A DNA stretch of 64,000 nucleotides from Eublepharis macularius (Eukaryota > Chordata > Lepidosauria > Squamata > Eublepharidae). Below are positions 45,973 to 56,439 of the stretch, in pieces. How positions within the stretch are numbered: the first letter of the stretch is position 1; every line of letters begins with the position of its first letter. A program made the translations under genes and the position numbers. The stretch is from contig NC_072792.1 of NCBI RefSeq assembly GCF_028583425.1, positions 160,524,676-160,588,675 of the forward strand, given 5' to 3'. The notes below the pieces were generated by a model. That model was given only the letters and a program-made list of their open reading frames with translations. It had not been told where the DNA came from and made no database searches.

Positions 45973-47066
45973 GTAAATTACTTTGCTTTATCTGCTACGT
46001 TCTGTCCTGCAAAATAAAACAGCTTAGAAGCCCCAACTGCTTAATCCAGGAATTGAAGTCAATATATAACGTATAAGACGATTTGCTTCTCTTGACTTTT
46101 AAACCAAAATTTAAACTCATGCAGCTGCCTGCTGAATCCATATAATATTAGGAGCGCAATTGATTATTCCTTTGCTGCATGTTTAAACAAGAGTTTGGAG
46201 CACTGCAGCAGAGGAGACTTTTTACAGACCCGCTTGAATTTAATAGTTCCTGATTCGAATTTGCTCATAATATTTATTGGATGGAATGGGAAGGGGGGGT
46301 ATAATTGGGTAAAAAGGGGCGTGAGTTAGCGGACTTTCCAAAGATTTGTGTGTGTCTGACACAATGCATTTTTGTTGTCGATGTTTTAAGGAAGAAACCT
46401 GTAAAGCTACAGTAGATTCCTATAAAGAACACCAACGGAGAATACTGCATGTGTCTAATGAAATGGGCTCTAATCCAGATAATTTTACTCCATAATACAT
46501 CTATTTATCTTTAATCAAACTATAAGGCACATTTTTGGTATATTTGCAATCCTGCTGTCCCACTGGAATTTGAGAGAATCAGTAATTGACATATGTGTAT
46601 GTCTTGAGTATTTGCAACCTGATAGTTTACATGTTGTGATTGAGCACCAAATTTTATGGGGCTTGCTCCTAAGAAATTAAATATAGGATCAGAGCCCAAG
46701 CTTGGGAGAAAAGTGGTGCTTGGTCATGGGAAAACTGCAAGCAAGAATGCAAGCACTTTTCTGTGATAAGATCTATTGATGTCATTTCAAAAATAAAGCA
46801 GACATTTTTCTTTTATGATTTTATGAGATTGTATGCATATGGTATTACTTTGTAGTGGGCTCAGAGGAATTATTTTTCAGCACTGAGTGCTGTCCTAGGA
46901 TGGCCAGATATGAAGTAGAGTCTTTAGCAGTTGTTAAAAAGTGGGACTTTCAACTTGGGCAGCTTTTCTCTTACCTACATGAGTCAGAATGCCCTCTTCC
47001 ATATAACTGTTTCTCTGCATGTACTTGCTCTAACATAGGATGAAAAGGAGCTGTATTTATGCTGAG

Positions 47067-47160
47067 TTACAGTGCAATCCTAAGCAGAGTTACTCCAGTC
47101 TAAGCCCATTGATTTCAATGAGCTTAGACTGGAGTAACTTTGCTTGGAATTGCACTGTTA
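47067..47160. mobile_element. Palindromic short element (best hairpin copy)
   Basis: Left arm CAGTGCAATCCTAAGCAGAG then TTACTCCAGTCTAAGC; right arm GCTTAGACTGGAGTAACTTT then GCTTGGAATTGCACTG, flanked by TTA on both sides. The centre is CCATTGATTTCAATGAG. About 90 bases, nearly self-complementary. Confidence 0.85.
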
Positions 47161-47179
47161 GTCTCTTTCCCTATCCATT

Positions 47180-47312
47180 GTGCTAAGTATATTGTCTTCT
47201 TGGACTGGCAGCTGTTCTCCAAGGTCTTGTAAGATCTTTCTCTGCCCTGTCACTTGAGATATTTATGTGGACATGCTGGAGACTGAACCTAGAACATTAT
47301 ATATGCCATTAA
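47180..47312 (-). mobile_element. SINE B (reverse, truncated)
   Basis: TATATTGTCTTCTTGGACTG, GGCAGCTGTTCTCCAAGG, and CATGCTGGAGACTGAACCTA. The tRNA-like head is missing. Confidence 0.65.
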
Positions 47313-48583
47313 GATGGCAAAAACCCTCTGGTGGCATGGGCTGGGGAGAATGGCATTTGTGAAGGGCGATGGCTATAAAATGGTGCCCAGGTGGATAGGA
47401 GCTTTGAAAACCTGCACCTTCTCATCTATATGATGTGCAAACTAGCTTTGACTGTGATCTTTCTGGAATCAAAGCAGGGGAAATGTTGAAAAGTATGCAA
47501 ATAGCCAAAAATATCATTCAGATAGTCTGAGAAAGTCTGAGAAAGTTTGGCAGCTTTTCTCAGGAGCAAAAAGCCACATGGAGGCAGCCTTTAGGTATTA
47601 ATTAGCTGCTGCTGAGATCTTTAAAAAGGCTGAAACTTTTCATTTAGGATGTGGTCATTAGCTTTTATACCTCTGAGCCTGGAACCTAGGAATTATCAGA
47701 AAGGAAAAGTGTTAAGGAAAAATTATAAATGGGTAGAGTGCACCATCTGCTGGTACACAGGCACATCTTCTATATTTTAACAGTACACCAAGAAATCACT
47801 CCTAGGGGGAAGAGAGAATTAATCACATTGTAACATCCAAGCAGCACAGTGTGGACCCATGCACGTTTACTTTGAAATAAGTCATATAGTGAAAAGAGTC
47901 ATGATCAGTATCTCTAGAAAATAATCTCTCTCTTAGCCATGTCTCTTTTTGTAGGTATGGAAACCAGTAACCATGTCCTAGCAGTAATGGGCCAGATAAT
48001 TAGCTTATCCCTTTCCAAAAGGTTTGGGAGGGTGACCAGTGCATTAAAAGAGATCGAATGCAACCATAGGATGTTTATGTTTTGTTCTAAAGCAACTGCA
48101 ACCAAGTTTGGTGTCAAGATAAATAAGACGGCATCTGTCCCAAGAGTAACTAGGTTATGTCCCTTGCATAATTAGGCAAAATCATATATTTGCACATTTT
48201 TTTCTGCTTCTGCCAGTCATGAGAAGGACAAAAGAGCTATGCAGGGCACTAAAACCCTTTCCTCTTCCTGTGGAAATCCTTTTTAGCTAGCTGTCTTAGC
48301 TTCTAAGATTTTCCTATGTATCATTCACAAATGTTTCAGCCTGGTTTTGCAGCTTTAGAAGTTTGGAAGATTTTTAGAGTGCTGGTGTCTGTGCTTAATA
48401 CCAGTTTTTTCACTTGAGCGGCAGGATTGCAAAATCCCAAAATACATTCTGCTAAAACCTGAACACCTTAAAAATAATTATAATCAAAGTTCTTGCGGAT
48501 GTACTGTGCATCAACAACATCTAGAACTTGCTCTTTCTTTTTTTCATAAAGGGATTTTGAAGGTAGTTATTTCTTTCTTCCAG

Positions 48584-48741
48584 TGACCTCCCTTGCCATA
48601 TTCAGCATGGAAATAGATGGCATCAGAAAACTGAACCAGAAACTCAGTAAAACAGAGAAGAAATTGCGACAGAAACAGATTAAAGCCAGAAATACTTTGC
48701 TAAGGCATGAGGGCATTGAGTGTGTCTCGTCACCTACCAAG
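48584..48741 (+). CDS. ALKBH8: ALKBH8 exon 2 (first coding exon)
   Basis: The acceptor is a pyrimidine tract ending TTCTTTCTTCCAG at 48583. There are 23 bases of 5'UTR, then ATG at 48607 (context TTCAGCATGG). It encodes residues 1-45 and ends in phase 0 at CCAAG|GTAACT. The LSKTEKK...LLRHEGIE segment is the conserved N-terminal part before the RRM. The exon opens with TGA; that TGA is in frame with the candidate exon 1 ATG and ends its short upstream ORF. Confidence 0.93.
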
Positions 48742-51700
48742 GTAACTAAAAGACATGGTTCCTGTGGTCCTAATAGCAAATATGATTTCAGTGGGACATA
48801 CTCCTTAGTAACGGTCCATAGGAACGCAGCTTTATTAATGTTCTAGAGTGTGAGGTAGGACTTCAGGGAACCTTTAAAGGCCATTATGGCCTAGGAACAC
48901 ATACATGAAGGGTTCAAATAAAGTATCTCCTGGTATCGTAAAGACTACTTTATGTTAGCAAATATCCAAGTCATCAGTGGCATATTTAGACATTTTCTAG
49001 TTAAATTGCACGGATAACTTTATGTGCGTAGATGTCCCATTAATATCACATTTGAGCTTATGAAAACTTCAGGTTTTTAAAATCATAATATACCTGACTT
49101 TTTGAAATCAAAATATTTCATTCAAATTCTCATGCAGAATTGACCCCTAGTCAGTTCTGGGATAATGGCCTCATTTTCTCTTTGTCACTCTGCCGTGTTT
49201 ATGGGATGCTGTTTGAAAAAAATTAGTGTTGATTATTCATGTCTGCCTATCTTATTTGCTTCCACCCCTTTCCACTAATCAGAGCTTGGTTATTGCCAAT
49301 GGAGGTCTGGGGAATGGCGTAAGTAGATGCCAACTGCTCGCTGTGGTGGAAGAATGTGGGCCAGTGGAAGCACTCTTAATGCCACCAAATAAACCCTATT
49401 CATTTGTGAAATACAAGTTGATAGAAGACTGCAAGCAAGCCTATGACATTCTCAATGGAAAGGAGATTGTTTTGGAGGACTCCAGCCAAGGCATCGTTCT
49501 GTATTTCAACTTTGTGGAAAAAGGTATTGGCATTTTAAACTATTTAATACAGATCTGCTGACAGAGGCTACCTGCTTCCTCTCTTACTGTGTGCAAACTG
49601 CACCTCATTTAAGCTGCCCATTCATAATGGAACTAGGACACAGTTCAGCCAGTTGAAATAATTCCAAGACCTGTTGGGTTCACTAGAAAAGAATTAAGCA
49701 CATGCTTAAGGCTCAGGTTCAAGGCTTGGATCCATTTCATGCTTACTGTCCTGAGGTTGCGTTCAACCTGTATGAACCCTGGTTTGTCTGCTGGATGTAC
49801 ATAATAGCACGCTTGTAATTTTAAAATTTTCATTTACATTATTTATAGTCTACCTTTCTCATTGAGTCTCAAGGTGGAGTACACAATCTGAATCAGTACA
49901 GCCAGTTTCAGAGACATTCCAATAAACATGTAATAGGGCATATTCATTCAAATTTGCAAAGGTTTAAAACCAGCAGAAATCTAGTACACATCCAATACAC
50001 AGAGTTGAAGAAATGCTGAAACAGAGCATAAGCAATTCTAAGATGTACATATTAAACAACATAGAAACTACCCAGTGTGATCATAATTACAGCATCAGAC
50101 AGGACATAGTAGTAAAGTAAGTAGTCACTCCATTTACTGATGCATCTTTTTGAGACCACTTCTTTACAGTACAGCCCTCCTATCTGAGTAAAAAAAGCCC
50201 TCTTGAATAATTCCGTTTGGCAAAGTTTGTGGAAAGCCAGGAGAGTGGGAGCTTTCCTGACCTCTTCCGATAGGCCATGCCATAAGGTGGGGGCCACCAC
50301 AGAGAATGCATGTGTATGGGCAGCTGCTGATTTTGCCCATTTGCAGGGTGATACCTGCAGAAGGCCCTGTTCAGATGAGTGAAGCTGCTATGGTGGAACA
50401 TAGTCAGGAAGGCGGTCCAATAGATATGATGTATCGAGACAATGAAGAGCTTTGTATGTGATAGCAGATACCCAAGTGACTGCAGAATGGGAGTAATATT
50501 CATGTTCCTCCTAGCTCCTGATAATAGTCAAGCTTCAGCATTCTGTGCCAAACCAAGCTGCTCTTGACCTTCATTCCTGCGTCTCAGCAAAATCCCTGGA
50601 TGATGTCCTGAGCTCCCTTGCAGAGGTGCTGGCAAAGTCTCGCTATGCCCATAGCTCACTTGTTCATCTGCAATAGATGGGCAAAGGATGATCGGAGACA
50701 GTTAGGGCAAATTGGCCTCCTCCTGTACACTCTTAAGCTTAGGATCATTGGTCACCTTCCCTACCCCTTCCTGTCTAGTTGTTTCACTGCATCTCTAAGC
50801 TTTTTTACTTTTGCATAAATTTGCTGTGATGTACTTGTGGTAAATGTGAAAACTGAACAATTGTGGATTTTTAAAAAGGCAGACACTCTGCTCTTTCAAT
50901 ATTGGAACATACAGCAGCCTCTAAACATTCTTAAAAGTAAATGCATGACTCCCGTCTGTGGTTCATTTAGACATTCTCTTCTTTCTTCATTACGTTCTTT
51001 GCCTGTCAGCAGCATGCAACCAAGAAACATCGTGAGCCCTGGAAATAATTTTATGTAGCTGAAATCTCTCCTCGAAACTGCTGGGGAAAATGATGACCTT
51101 TCTTTTGACAGAGGAGTCAGCCAGGCATTTTTTAAATCTTCAAAACAGTGAGATTTTCATGTCCCAAAAAGAGGGTTGTTTTCATGTTGCATAGCACAGT
51201 GTGGAGACTGTTCTGTGGTGTGTTGTCTTTACTCGCTCAGTTGATAATGCCTTTTGGCTTGACTGCTTAATTCACTAGTGCATTTTCCAGAAGAAGCGTG
51301 TAAGTCCTTTTCTCCTCAGGCCCAGTGTCCAGAAATGAGCAGGGGATTAATAGCTTTATCTTAATCTGTTCTGTATCTAAACATTTTATCATCTGCAACA
51401 GGGATACCTGGACAGAGGATTTGGATAGAGGTTAAAAAATCTATATAAATTCCCTACTTGTTTTTTTTTTAAAAGAACTGTGAATCTGATAAGTTTGCTA
51501 CTAGCCTGCAAGGACACAGAGTGTGTCATTTTCATGGAGGAGCCGTCACATTTTTATTCCCATAGTTCCTTGGGAGGTCACAACACCTACAACCTTGCCT
51601 CCGGGCCTGAGGGTAATTGAAGATCTGGTTTCTCCTGAAGAAGAAAGACAACTTCTGGAAAGCATTGATTGGACAGAGGATGAGGTCATTCCAAGTGGTA

Positions 51701-54700
51701 GGTAATACGTTTAGCAAACTGACTTTAAAAGGTATCTGGGGGAGGGGGGCAGACTATATTTTTTTACTGTTTCTGACAGGAAAAACTGTTTTGTTTTTTC
51801 ATGGCAAAATCTCCATTGACTCTTCAGGGATTTTTGGTATGATAAACTTGTCCCCACACCTACCCATTGTAGGTGTTCACCTTGTAAGCAAAATTTTTGC
51901 AAAGAAATATGAGCCTGAGGCTGCAAATTGCAAAACGGAAGCTGAAGAAATCTCAAGGCAGTCCACTACAGCAAAACGTCCCGCATAAAACAGCCAGTGT
52001 GCTGTGGTGGTTGGGCTAGCATATGGGGGATCTAAGTTAAAATCCCTGCTCTGCCAGAAAGCTTGCTAGGTGACCTTGGGCCAGCTGGACTCTCTCAACC
52101 TAACCTACCTCACAAGCTCGTTGTCAGGGTAAAACCACTTCAAACTGGGTGGGGGGGGTGTAATAGGGTCATATTCTTAAAGATTCCTGCCAATAAAATT
52201 TAGCGCATCAGACAGAAAGGTGCTATCATATATTGTGTTCGTTTTCCACTTATACAGAAGTATTAATGTTGTGGAAGTTTGAAAAAATGTAATCCTTTTC
52301 CTGCATTCCGAAGTGGTTCACCCCATTCTTCCCCCTCAGAGCTCTGCCACCTTGTACTGCCTTGCTCAGCTGCATGTATAGACCAAGCCCGAGGGGTATG
52401 GAGATTACCAGAACATGAGTGAATCTTCTCACTACTCTTTGTGCTAATAATGCTACAGCCCAGTGGTCTCAGGGCTGCTGTTTGTACCTCCTTATGGTAG
52501 ACTAGAGCAGTGTCTTAATTTGATCGTAATGAAGGACTCATGATGACATGCTTATGGGTACGGGCAATCCTTTTTGTCAGGGAAAGTAGGCTTTGTCCCT
52601 GAAACATTTGGCAGGAGGAGAAGCTGGCCTCTGAGAATGCACACCACAGGATTCGCATCCCTTGGAGCTCAGTTTCCTCCCTGCTCCTTCCTTAGGGTCT
52701 TTTTGGTGATTGTGGGGAGGTGAAACTCCTTACAGAACCCCTTTAGTTTTCTGTCTTCAGTACAGCAACTGATGCTTGCTGATACGTGTGTGTGTAGGGG
52801 GGCGTTATTTGTGATGTATTTTTTTTAAAGAAGTGTTATGTTACTTCTGTTGTGCTTCACAGCTCAGAAGGCTTTGAAACACAGAAGAGTAAAGCATTTT
52901 GGATATGAGTTTCGGTATGATAACAACAATGTGGATAAAGACAGACCTTTGCCTGGAGGTGAGCATCTAATACGAATGTTCTTTATCTATCTTCTGTTGA
53001 TTAATAAACCAGCACTCCTTACCTTAGTACTCTAACCAGATAGTTAATTCCCAGTGCAATCCTATGAACAGTTACTCCATTCTAAGCTCATAGATTTCTA
53101 TGGACTTATACTGGAGTAACTCTATATATGATGGAACTGTAAGCCTTACCTCCTCATATAAAGTATATATTTGAGTAAAATTCTATTTACAGTGTTAGAA
53201 AATAATCCAGAATATGCATGAAGAAGCATGCTTTTGTAATGTTAGCAAGATACATGAACTCTAGGGAAGGTATCAGGAGTTTTGCAAGACAGGAGTTTTA
53301 TTTCCATGTCTGATTTTTTTTGATAGAGAGAGGCATTTGGGATGTTTACTTGCCACTTCTCAATAATAATAATAATAACTGTGCTTATATACCGCTCTTC
53401 TAAACAGATTAGTGCCCTACTCAGAGCAGTGAAATAGCTGGGGCTGAGAGAAGTGGCTTACCCAAGGCCACCTACTGAACATATGTAGGGGTGAATAAAT
53501 TTGGAAGTAGCTTTTAGGCCTGCTTTTTTGCACTCTATTAGGAGACAGAATCTTAACTCGTAGTGAGTCGTAGGCATCTTAAGCCAGAATGTATACCTTT
53601 TAAGTCAGCGTATCAATTATGGTTCCTCCACACCACAACCGAATTAGGTTGCCTCAAACCAGAGGCACAACTTGGCTAAGCAATAGCAAAAAGATGTCTT
53701 TTTAGATACCTCACTAGTGTGTAAACAAGTGCTGCCATCAGTGAAACAAGCTCATGCTCATAAGAGGTGAAGAGGCCAATTTGAAAAACTGCAATGATTA
53801 TCCAGTCATGAATAGTTTGGACTTGCTGCTAGTGCCTGTTTTTTGCTGTTTGAACATGATTCTGTTAGATAGATGGGTGCAAATTACAGCAGTGCCTTGA
53901 AAACGTGAAAAAACGGTGAGAATTTCAATATGTTCTTCTTGTACAATGGCATGAAAAGTAAAGTTTTTAACTATGCAGCAGATATTTATATAACGATTAA
54001 AAACTGCGGGTTAGTTGCTGTGAATACAAAAAATGTCTAAAGGCAGTTGTCATTTTCTGCTTTTTATGGAACCTGACTAGTATTTATGAAGATTTTGGAG
54101 TTTAAATTTGCAGTTTTTCTATTTTTTCTTTATTTATCTTTAGTTACATAACGATTTTCCGGGGGGGGGAAGATTTAAGAAACACTTACTTCTTTTATTT
54201 GCAAAATCAGGTCTCCCAGATCTCTGTAACGTGCTTCTTACAAAGTGCCTGAAGCTGGGATACATTAAGCAGAAACCTGATCAGCTAACTGTAAATCAGT
54301 ACGACCCTGGACAAGGTATGCTCATGTATCCCTTTCTCCTCCTTTACCTGAATGTCTAGACTCAAACTTACCACACCCAATAGAACAAGCACTCTGAAGC
54401 AGTCATGAAGAATCTCTCTCCCTGCAGGCTCTCTGAACTTTTCTTCGTTTATTTAGAGATGGCGAAAGGACATAAAAGAGGAAGCTGTTCTTCAGTGATG
54501 TGCCACGGCTTCAGTAAATTCAGTGCCCAGCATCTCCAGTTACAAAGATCATGTAAGAGGTGATACCCTCTGCTCGAGATCTTGGAATGCTGCTGCCAGC
54601 CAGAGTAGGCAATACTGACTTTGGTAGGCCAGTGGATGCAGATGCATGCATTCAAGTCGATGTGGGATATGCTTCCTGCTTCTCCAGTCAATGCCCAGTT

Positions 54701-56032
54701 TATCCTCACTGAACAAAAATACACGCCATTTATGCCAGTTAAAGCCCGACAGAGGCACAGTGGAGCTGAGAATTCTAGCTGTATTTATTTGCAGATTTAA
54801 CCATCAGCTGATATGGTCATCTCATTGCCTTAATTGGGTTTGAATGGCTTGGTTAGAAATGAACTAGAAGAATGGATGAATCCTTGTGTGTGTGTGTTGA
54901 ATATTATTTGTTTATTTGATTTCTAGCTCACCTCTTAGTCGAGAAGCATCATTGTCCATTTTATTACATACAATAATTGTACGGGAGAGCCTTCCGTTCC
55001 CTCTGACAGGTGGCATTGCTCTGGGATGGCATCTCTCCAAACCCTTGCTTCTGTCTCCTTTCATTCCCTCTTGCTGTCCCAGCTGCTGGGAGTTGGATAT
55101 TCAGTTTTCTGTCTGTGCACATTTTACTCCCTGAGGTGATTTAGCCCTTATCAGGAAAATGGCAGCCATTTTGCTCTCGGGTAATGCCCAGTGATGCAGA
55201 AATACATAATGTGTTATCATTTCCTTGTAAGTTTCCTCTCCCCAGCAGTCTGTAGCCAGTGAAGTGGAGCGCAGGCAGGGAAAATCATGGCACGGTTGTT
55301 TCATATCATGCATTTAGATTTTCTAGACTGTGTGAGGAGAGAGGGAGGGAAGGCGGCATGGTGTAGCTTGATCTCAGAAGCTAAGCAGGGTCAGTACTTG
55401 GATGGGCAGCCACCAAGGAAGACTCCACAGAGGAAGGCACGGGCAGACCACCTCTGCTTCTCACTTGCCTTAGAAGCCCCTTGCTGGAGTTGGCATAAGT
55501 CAATTATGACTTGATGGCACACATAAGAAGAGAGTAAGAAATGTGGAATGCCTGTTTTGTGTCTCTGCATCTGCCGTAAGGTTTAGTCCCAGCTTAAACA
55601 CTTGGAGCTGCCTTAGACTGAGTCAGACCATTGTTCCAGCAAGGTCAGTAATGTCACCCCAGGCTGGTAGAGGTCTTTCCCACTGCCTGCTATCTGATCC
55701 TTTTAGCTGGAGAGGCTGGGGATTGAACCTGGGACATTCTGCCTGCCAAGCAGAAACTCTACCCCTGACCCAAGGCCTTGAACCGTTCTTGCTGCTTGCT
55801 ACTCTTGTTTCATAGAGAGCTTCTGGCATACTGGTTCCTAAAGCAAAACTTTGCTGGGAAAAGTGCAGATAATGCTGGACATTCTTGAGTGTGCTGATGA
55901 GGATGAAAAGTTGCGGGGGGAAAAAGAGATGTTTATTGTCGTTCTTTACTTTATGTCACAGGAATCCCCCCTCATATAGATACGCATTCTGCTTTTGAGG
56001 ATGAGATCATTTCGCTCAGTTTAGGAGCAGAG
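48607..56032 (+). CDS. ALKBH8: ALKBH8, 5' part (6 coding exons; 3' end outside window)
   Basis: ALKBH8 hydroxylates and, through a C-terminal Trm9-like methyltransferase, methylates wobble uridine (mcm5U/mchm5U) in certain tRNAs. Coding exons are 48607-48741, 49283-49523, 51566-51697, 52863-52958, 54211-54315 and 55962-56032. All have GT donors and AG acceptors and join in frame to 260 codons. Visible parts are a basic N-terminal helix (residues 9-33, LSKTEKK), an RRM (about 46-125; [14 protein letters not shown] and KPYSFVKY), a linker, and the start of the 2OG-Fe(II) AlkB domain with NQYDPGQG (230-237) and HIDTH. H241 and D243 are the first two iron ligands. The offset from human numbering as I recall it is about +3. 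The third iron ligand, the zinc cysteines and the methyltransferase domain are not in the window. No frameshift or stop is present, so the gene looks intact. Identity rests on recalled family sequence, not a database search. Confidence 0.96.
49283..49523 (+). CDS. ALKBH8: ALKBH8 exon 3 (RRM)
   Basis: Acceptor CCACTAATCAG, donor AAAAG|GTATTGG; phase 0 in, phase 1 out, 241 bases. It encodes residues 46-125, essentially the whole RNA-recognition motif, with an RNP2-like LVIANG and an RNP1-like YSFVKYK strand. The MPPNKPYSF segment is strongly conserved in ALKBH8 and is the best single identifier in the window. Confidence 0.96.
49828..50535 (-). mobile_element. L2-type LINE 3' end (ALKBH8 intron 3)
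   Basis: ATTTATAGTCTACCTTTCTC and TGAGTCTCAAGGTGGAGTAC (3' end reversed), then CGGTTTGGCAAAG-like and CAGGAGAGTGGGAGCTTTCC as in 37250-37310. Peptide fragments [23 protein letters not shown] match 4625-5017. It runs antisense to ALKBH8. Confidence 0.87.
51566..51697 (+). CDS. ALKBH8: ALKBH8 exon 4 (linker to AlkB domain)
   Basis: Acceptor TTTTTATTCCCATAG, donor AAGTG|GTAGGT; phase 1 to phase 1, 132 bases. It encodes residues 126-169 with [17 protein letters not shown] and [10 protein letters not shown], as in the family. A second GT four bases on (GTAATA) would break the frame with exon 5, so the donor at 51698 is chosen. Confidence 0.93.
51990..52145 (+). mobile_element. SINE C (ALKBH8 intron 4)
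   Basis: CCAGTGTGCTGTGGTGGTTG, GGGCCAGCTGGACTCTCTCA, ACCTAACCTACCTCACAAGC and TCGTTGTCAGGGTAAAAC. Confidence 0.75.
52863..52958 (+). CDS. ALKBH8: ALKBH8 exon 5 (AlkB domain)
   Basis: Acceptor GTTGTGCTTCACAG, donor CTGGAG|GTGAGC; phase 1 to phase 1, 96 bases. It encodes residues 170-201, including [12 protein letters not shown] and NNNVDKD, the nucleotide-recognition part of the AlkB fold. Confidence 0.95.
53053..53142. mobile_element. Palindromic short element (ALKBH8 intron 5)
   Basis: CAGTGCAATCCTATGAACAG and TTACTCCATTCTAAGC at the left; CTTATACTGGAGTAACTCTA at the right. Diverged hairpin. Confidence 0.7.
53358..53485 (-). mobile_element. SINE A 3' half (reverse, ALKBH8 intron 5)
   Basis: Reversed tail AATAATAATAATAATAACTG, TGCTTATATACCGCTCTTC, AGATTAGTGCCCTACTCAGA and GGCTTACCCAAGGCCAC. 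The tRNA-like head is absent. Confidence 0.72.
54211..54315 (+). CDS. ALKBH8: ALKBH8 exon 6 (AlkB domain)
   Basis: Acceptor TTTGCAAAATCAG, donor GACAAG|GTATGC; phase 1 to phase 1, 105 bases. It encodes residues 202-236 ending NQYDPGQ, the strand before the iron-binding HxD motif. The helix [13 protein letters not shown] differs more from the mammalian sequence than the flanking parts but keeps the length. Confidence 0.94.
54518..54645 (+). mobile_element. SINE B 3' half (ALKBH8 intron 6)
   Basis: CAGCATCTCCAGTTACAAAG, AGAGGTGATACCCTCTGC, CCAGAGTAGGCAATACTGAC and TTGGTAGGCCAGTGG. Confidence 0.7.
55355..55535 (+). mobile_element. 5S-rRNA-derived SINE (ALKBH8 intron 6)
   Basis: The head CTTGATCTCAGAAGCTAAGC, AGGGTCAGTACTTGGATGGG matches the internal promoter region of 5S rRNA. 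The body GGCAGACCACCTCTGCTTCT and CATAAGTCAATTATGACTTG, GATGGCAC is shared with 21268-21370 and, reversed, 22306-22440. It is a SINE, not a working 5S gene: the first half of 5S rRNA is missing. Confidence 0.82.
55600..55785 (-). mobile_element. SINE B (reverse, ALKBH8 intron 6)
   Basis: GAGCTGCCTTAGACTGAGTC, AGACCATTGTTCCAGCAAGG, TGAACCTGGGACATTCTGCC and AAACTCTACCCCTGACC. It ends about 180 bases before the acceptor of exon 7. Confidence 0.83.
55962..56032 (+). CDS. ALKBH8: ALKBH8 exon 7 (HxD iron-binding motif)
   Basis: Acceptor TTTATGTCACAG, donor GCAGAG|GTAACG; phase 1 in, phase 0 out, 71 bases. It encodes residues 237-260, [15 protein letters not shown], carrying the iron ligands H241 and D243; H245 corresponds to a zinc-binding histidine in the human structure. 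This is the last exon found. Intron 7 runs at least 7.97 kb to the window end, and I found no match to the expected next segment. Confidence 0.96.
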
Positions 56033-56126
56033 GTAACGTACGTATTTCTTTTGAATTTATCGGGTTCTGGATGAGCTGGTGTGCTATTTCTCTATGATGT
56101 TAAATGTAAATCAGATGTGTACCTGA

Positions 56127-56398
56127 GCTTGCATGCAAAGCTCACACCGCTAACAGCTGGATGCCTTGGCTGAAAAGAAGGAGTAGATGGGGCTTCTTTA
56201 CAGGATTCATTTCCCTTAAGTGTGAGTTTGCTGCACAAACAGAGAAGCATGTGTCATTCCTCGCTTGCATGCAAAGCTCACGCCAATATCAGTTGGATGC
56301 CTGGCTGAAAAGGAGGGGTAGAAAGGGGCTTCTTTGTGGGATTCATTTCCCTTAAATGTGAGTTTGCTCCACAAGTAGAGAAGCATGTATTGTTCCTC
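56127..56398. repeat. 136-bp direct tandem duplication (ALKBH8 intron 7)
   Basis: Unit 1 is 56127-56262, unit 2 is 56263-56398. Both start GCTTGCATGCAAAGCTCAC and share GGATTCATTTCCCTTAA, GTGAGTTTGCT and AGAGAAGCATGT in the same order, with scattered substitutions. It begins 95 bases after the exon 7 donor. Confidence 0.9.
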
Positions 56399-56439
56399 AA
56401 TGTCCCATATTTTATTTATTAGAACATTTATATCCTACC

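Larger units (their letters stand above)
45973..48583 (+). other. ALKBH8: ALKBH8 intron 1 (inferred)
   Basis: Donor AAG|GTAAAT and acceptor TTCTTTCTTCCAG. Contains a hairpin element (47067-47160) and a reversed SINE B. Depends on the exon 1 call. Confidence 0.5.

Noticed and set aside
55355-55410. A 5S rRNA gene
   Set aside because: Only the internal promoter half is present, joined to a SINE body.
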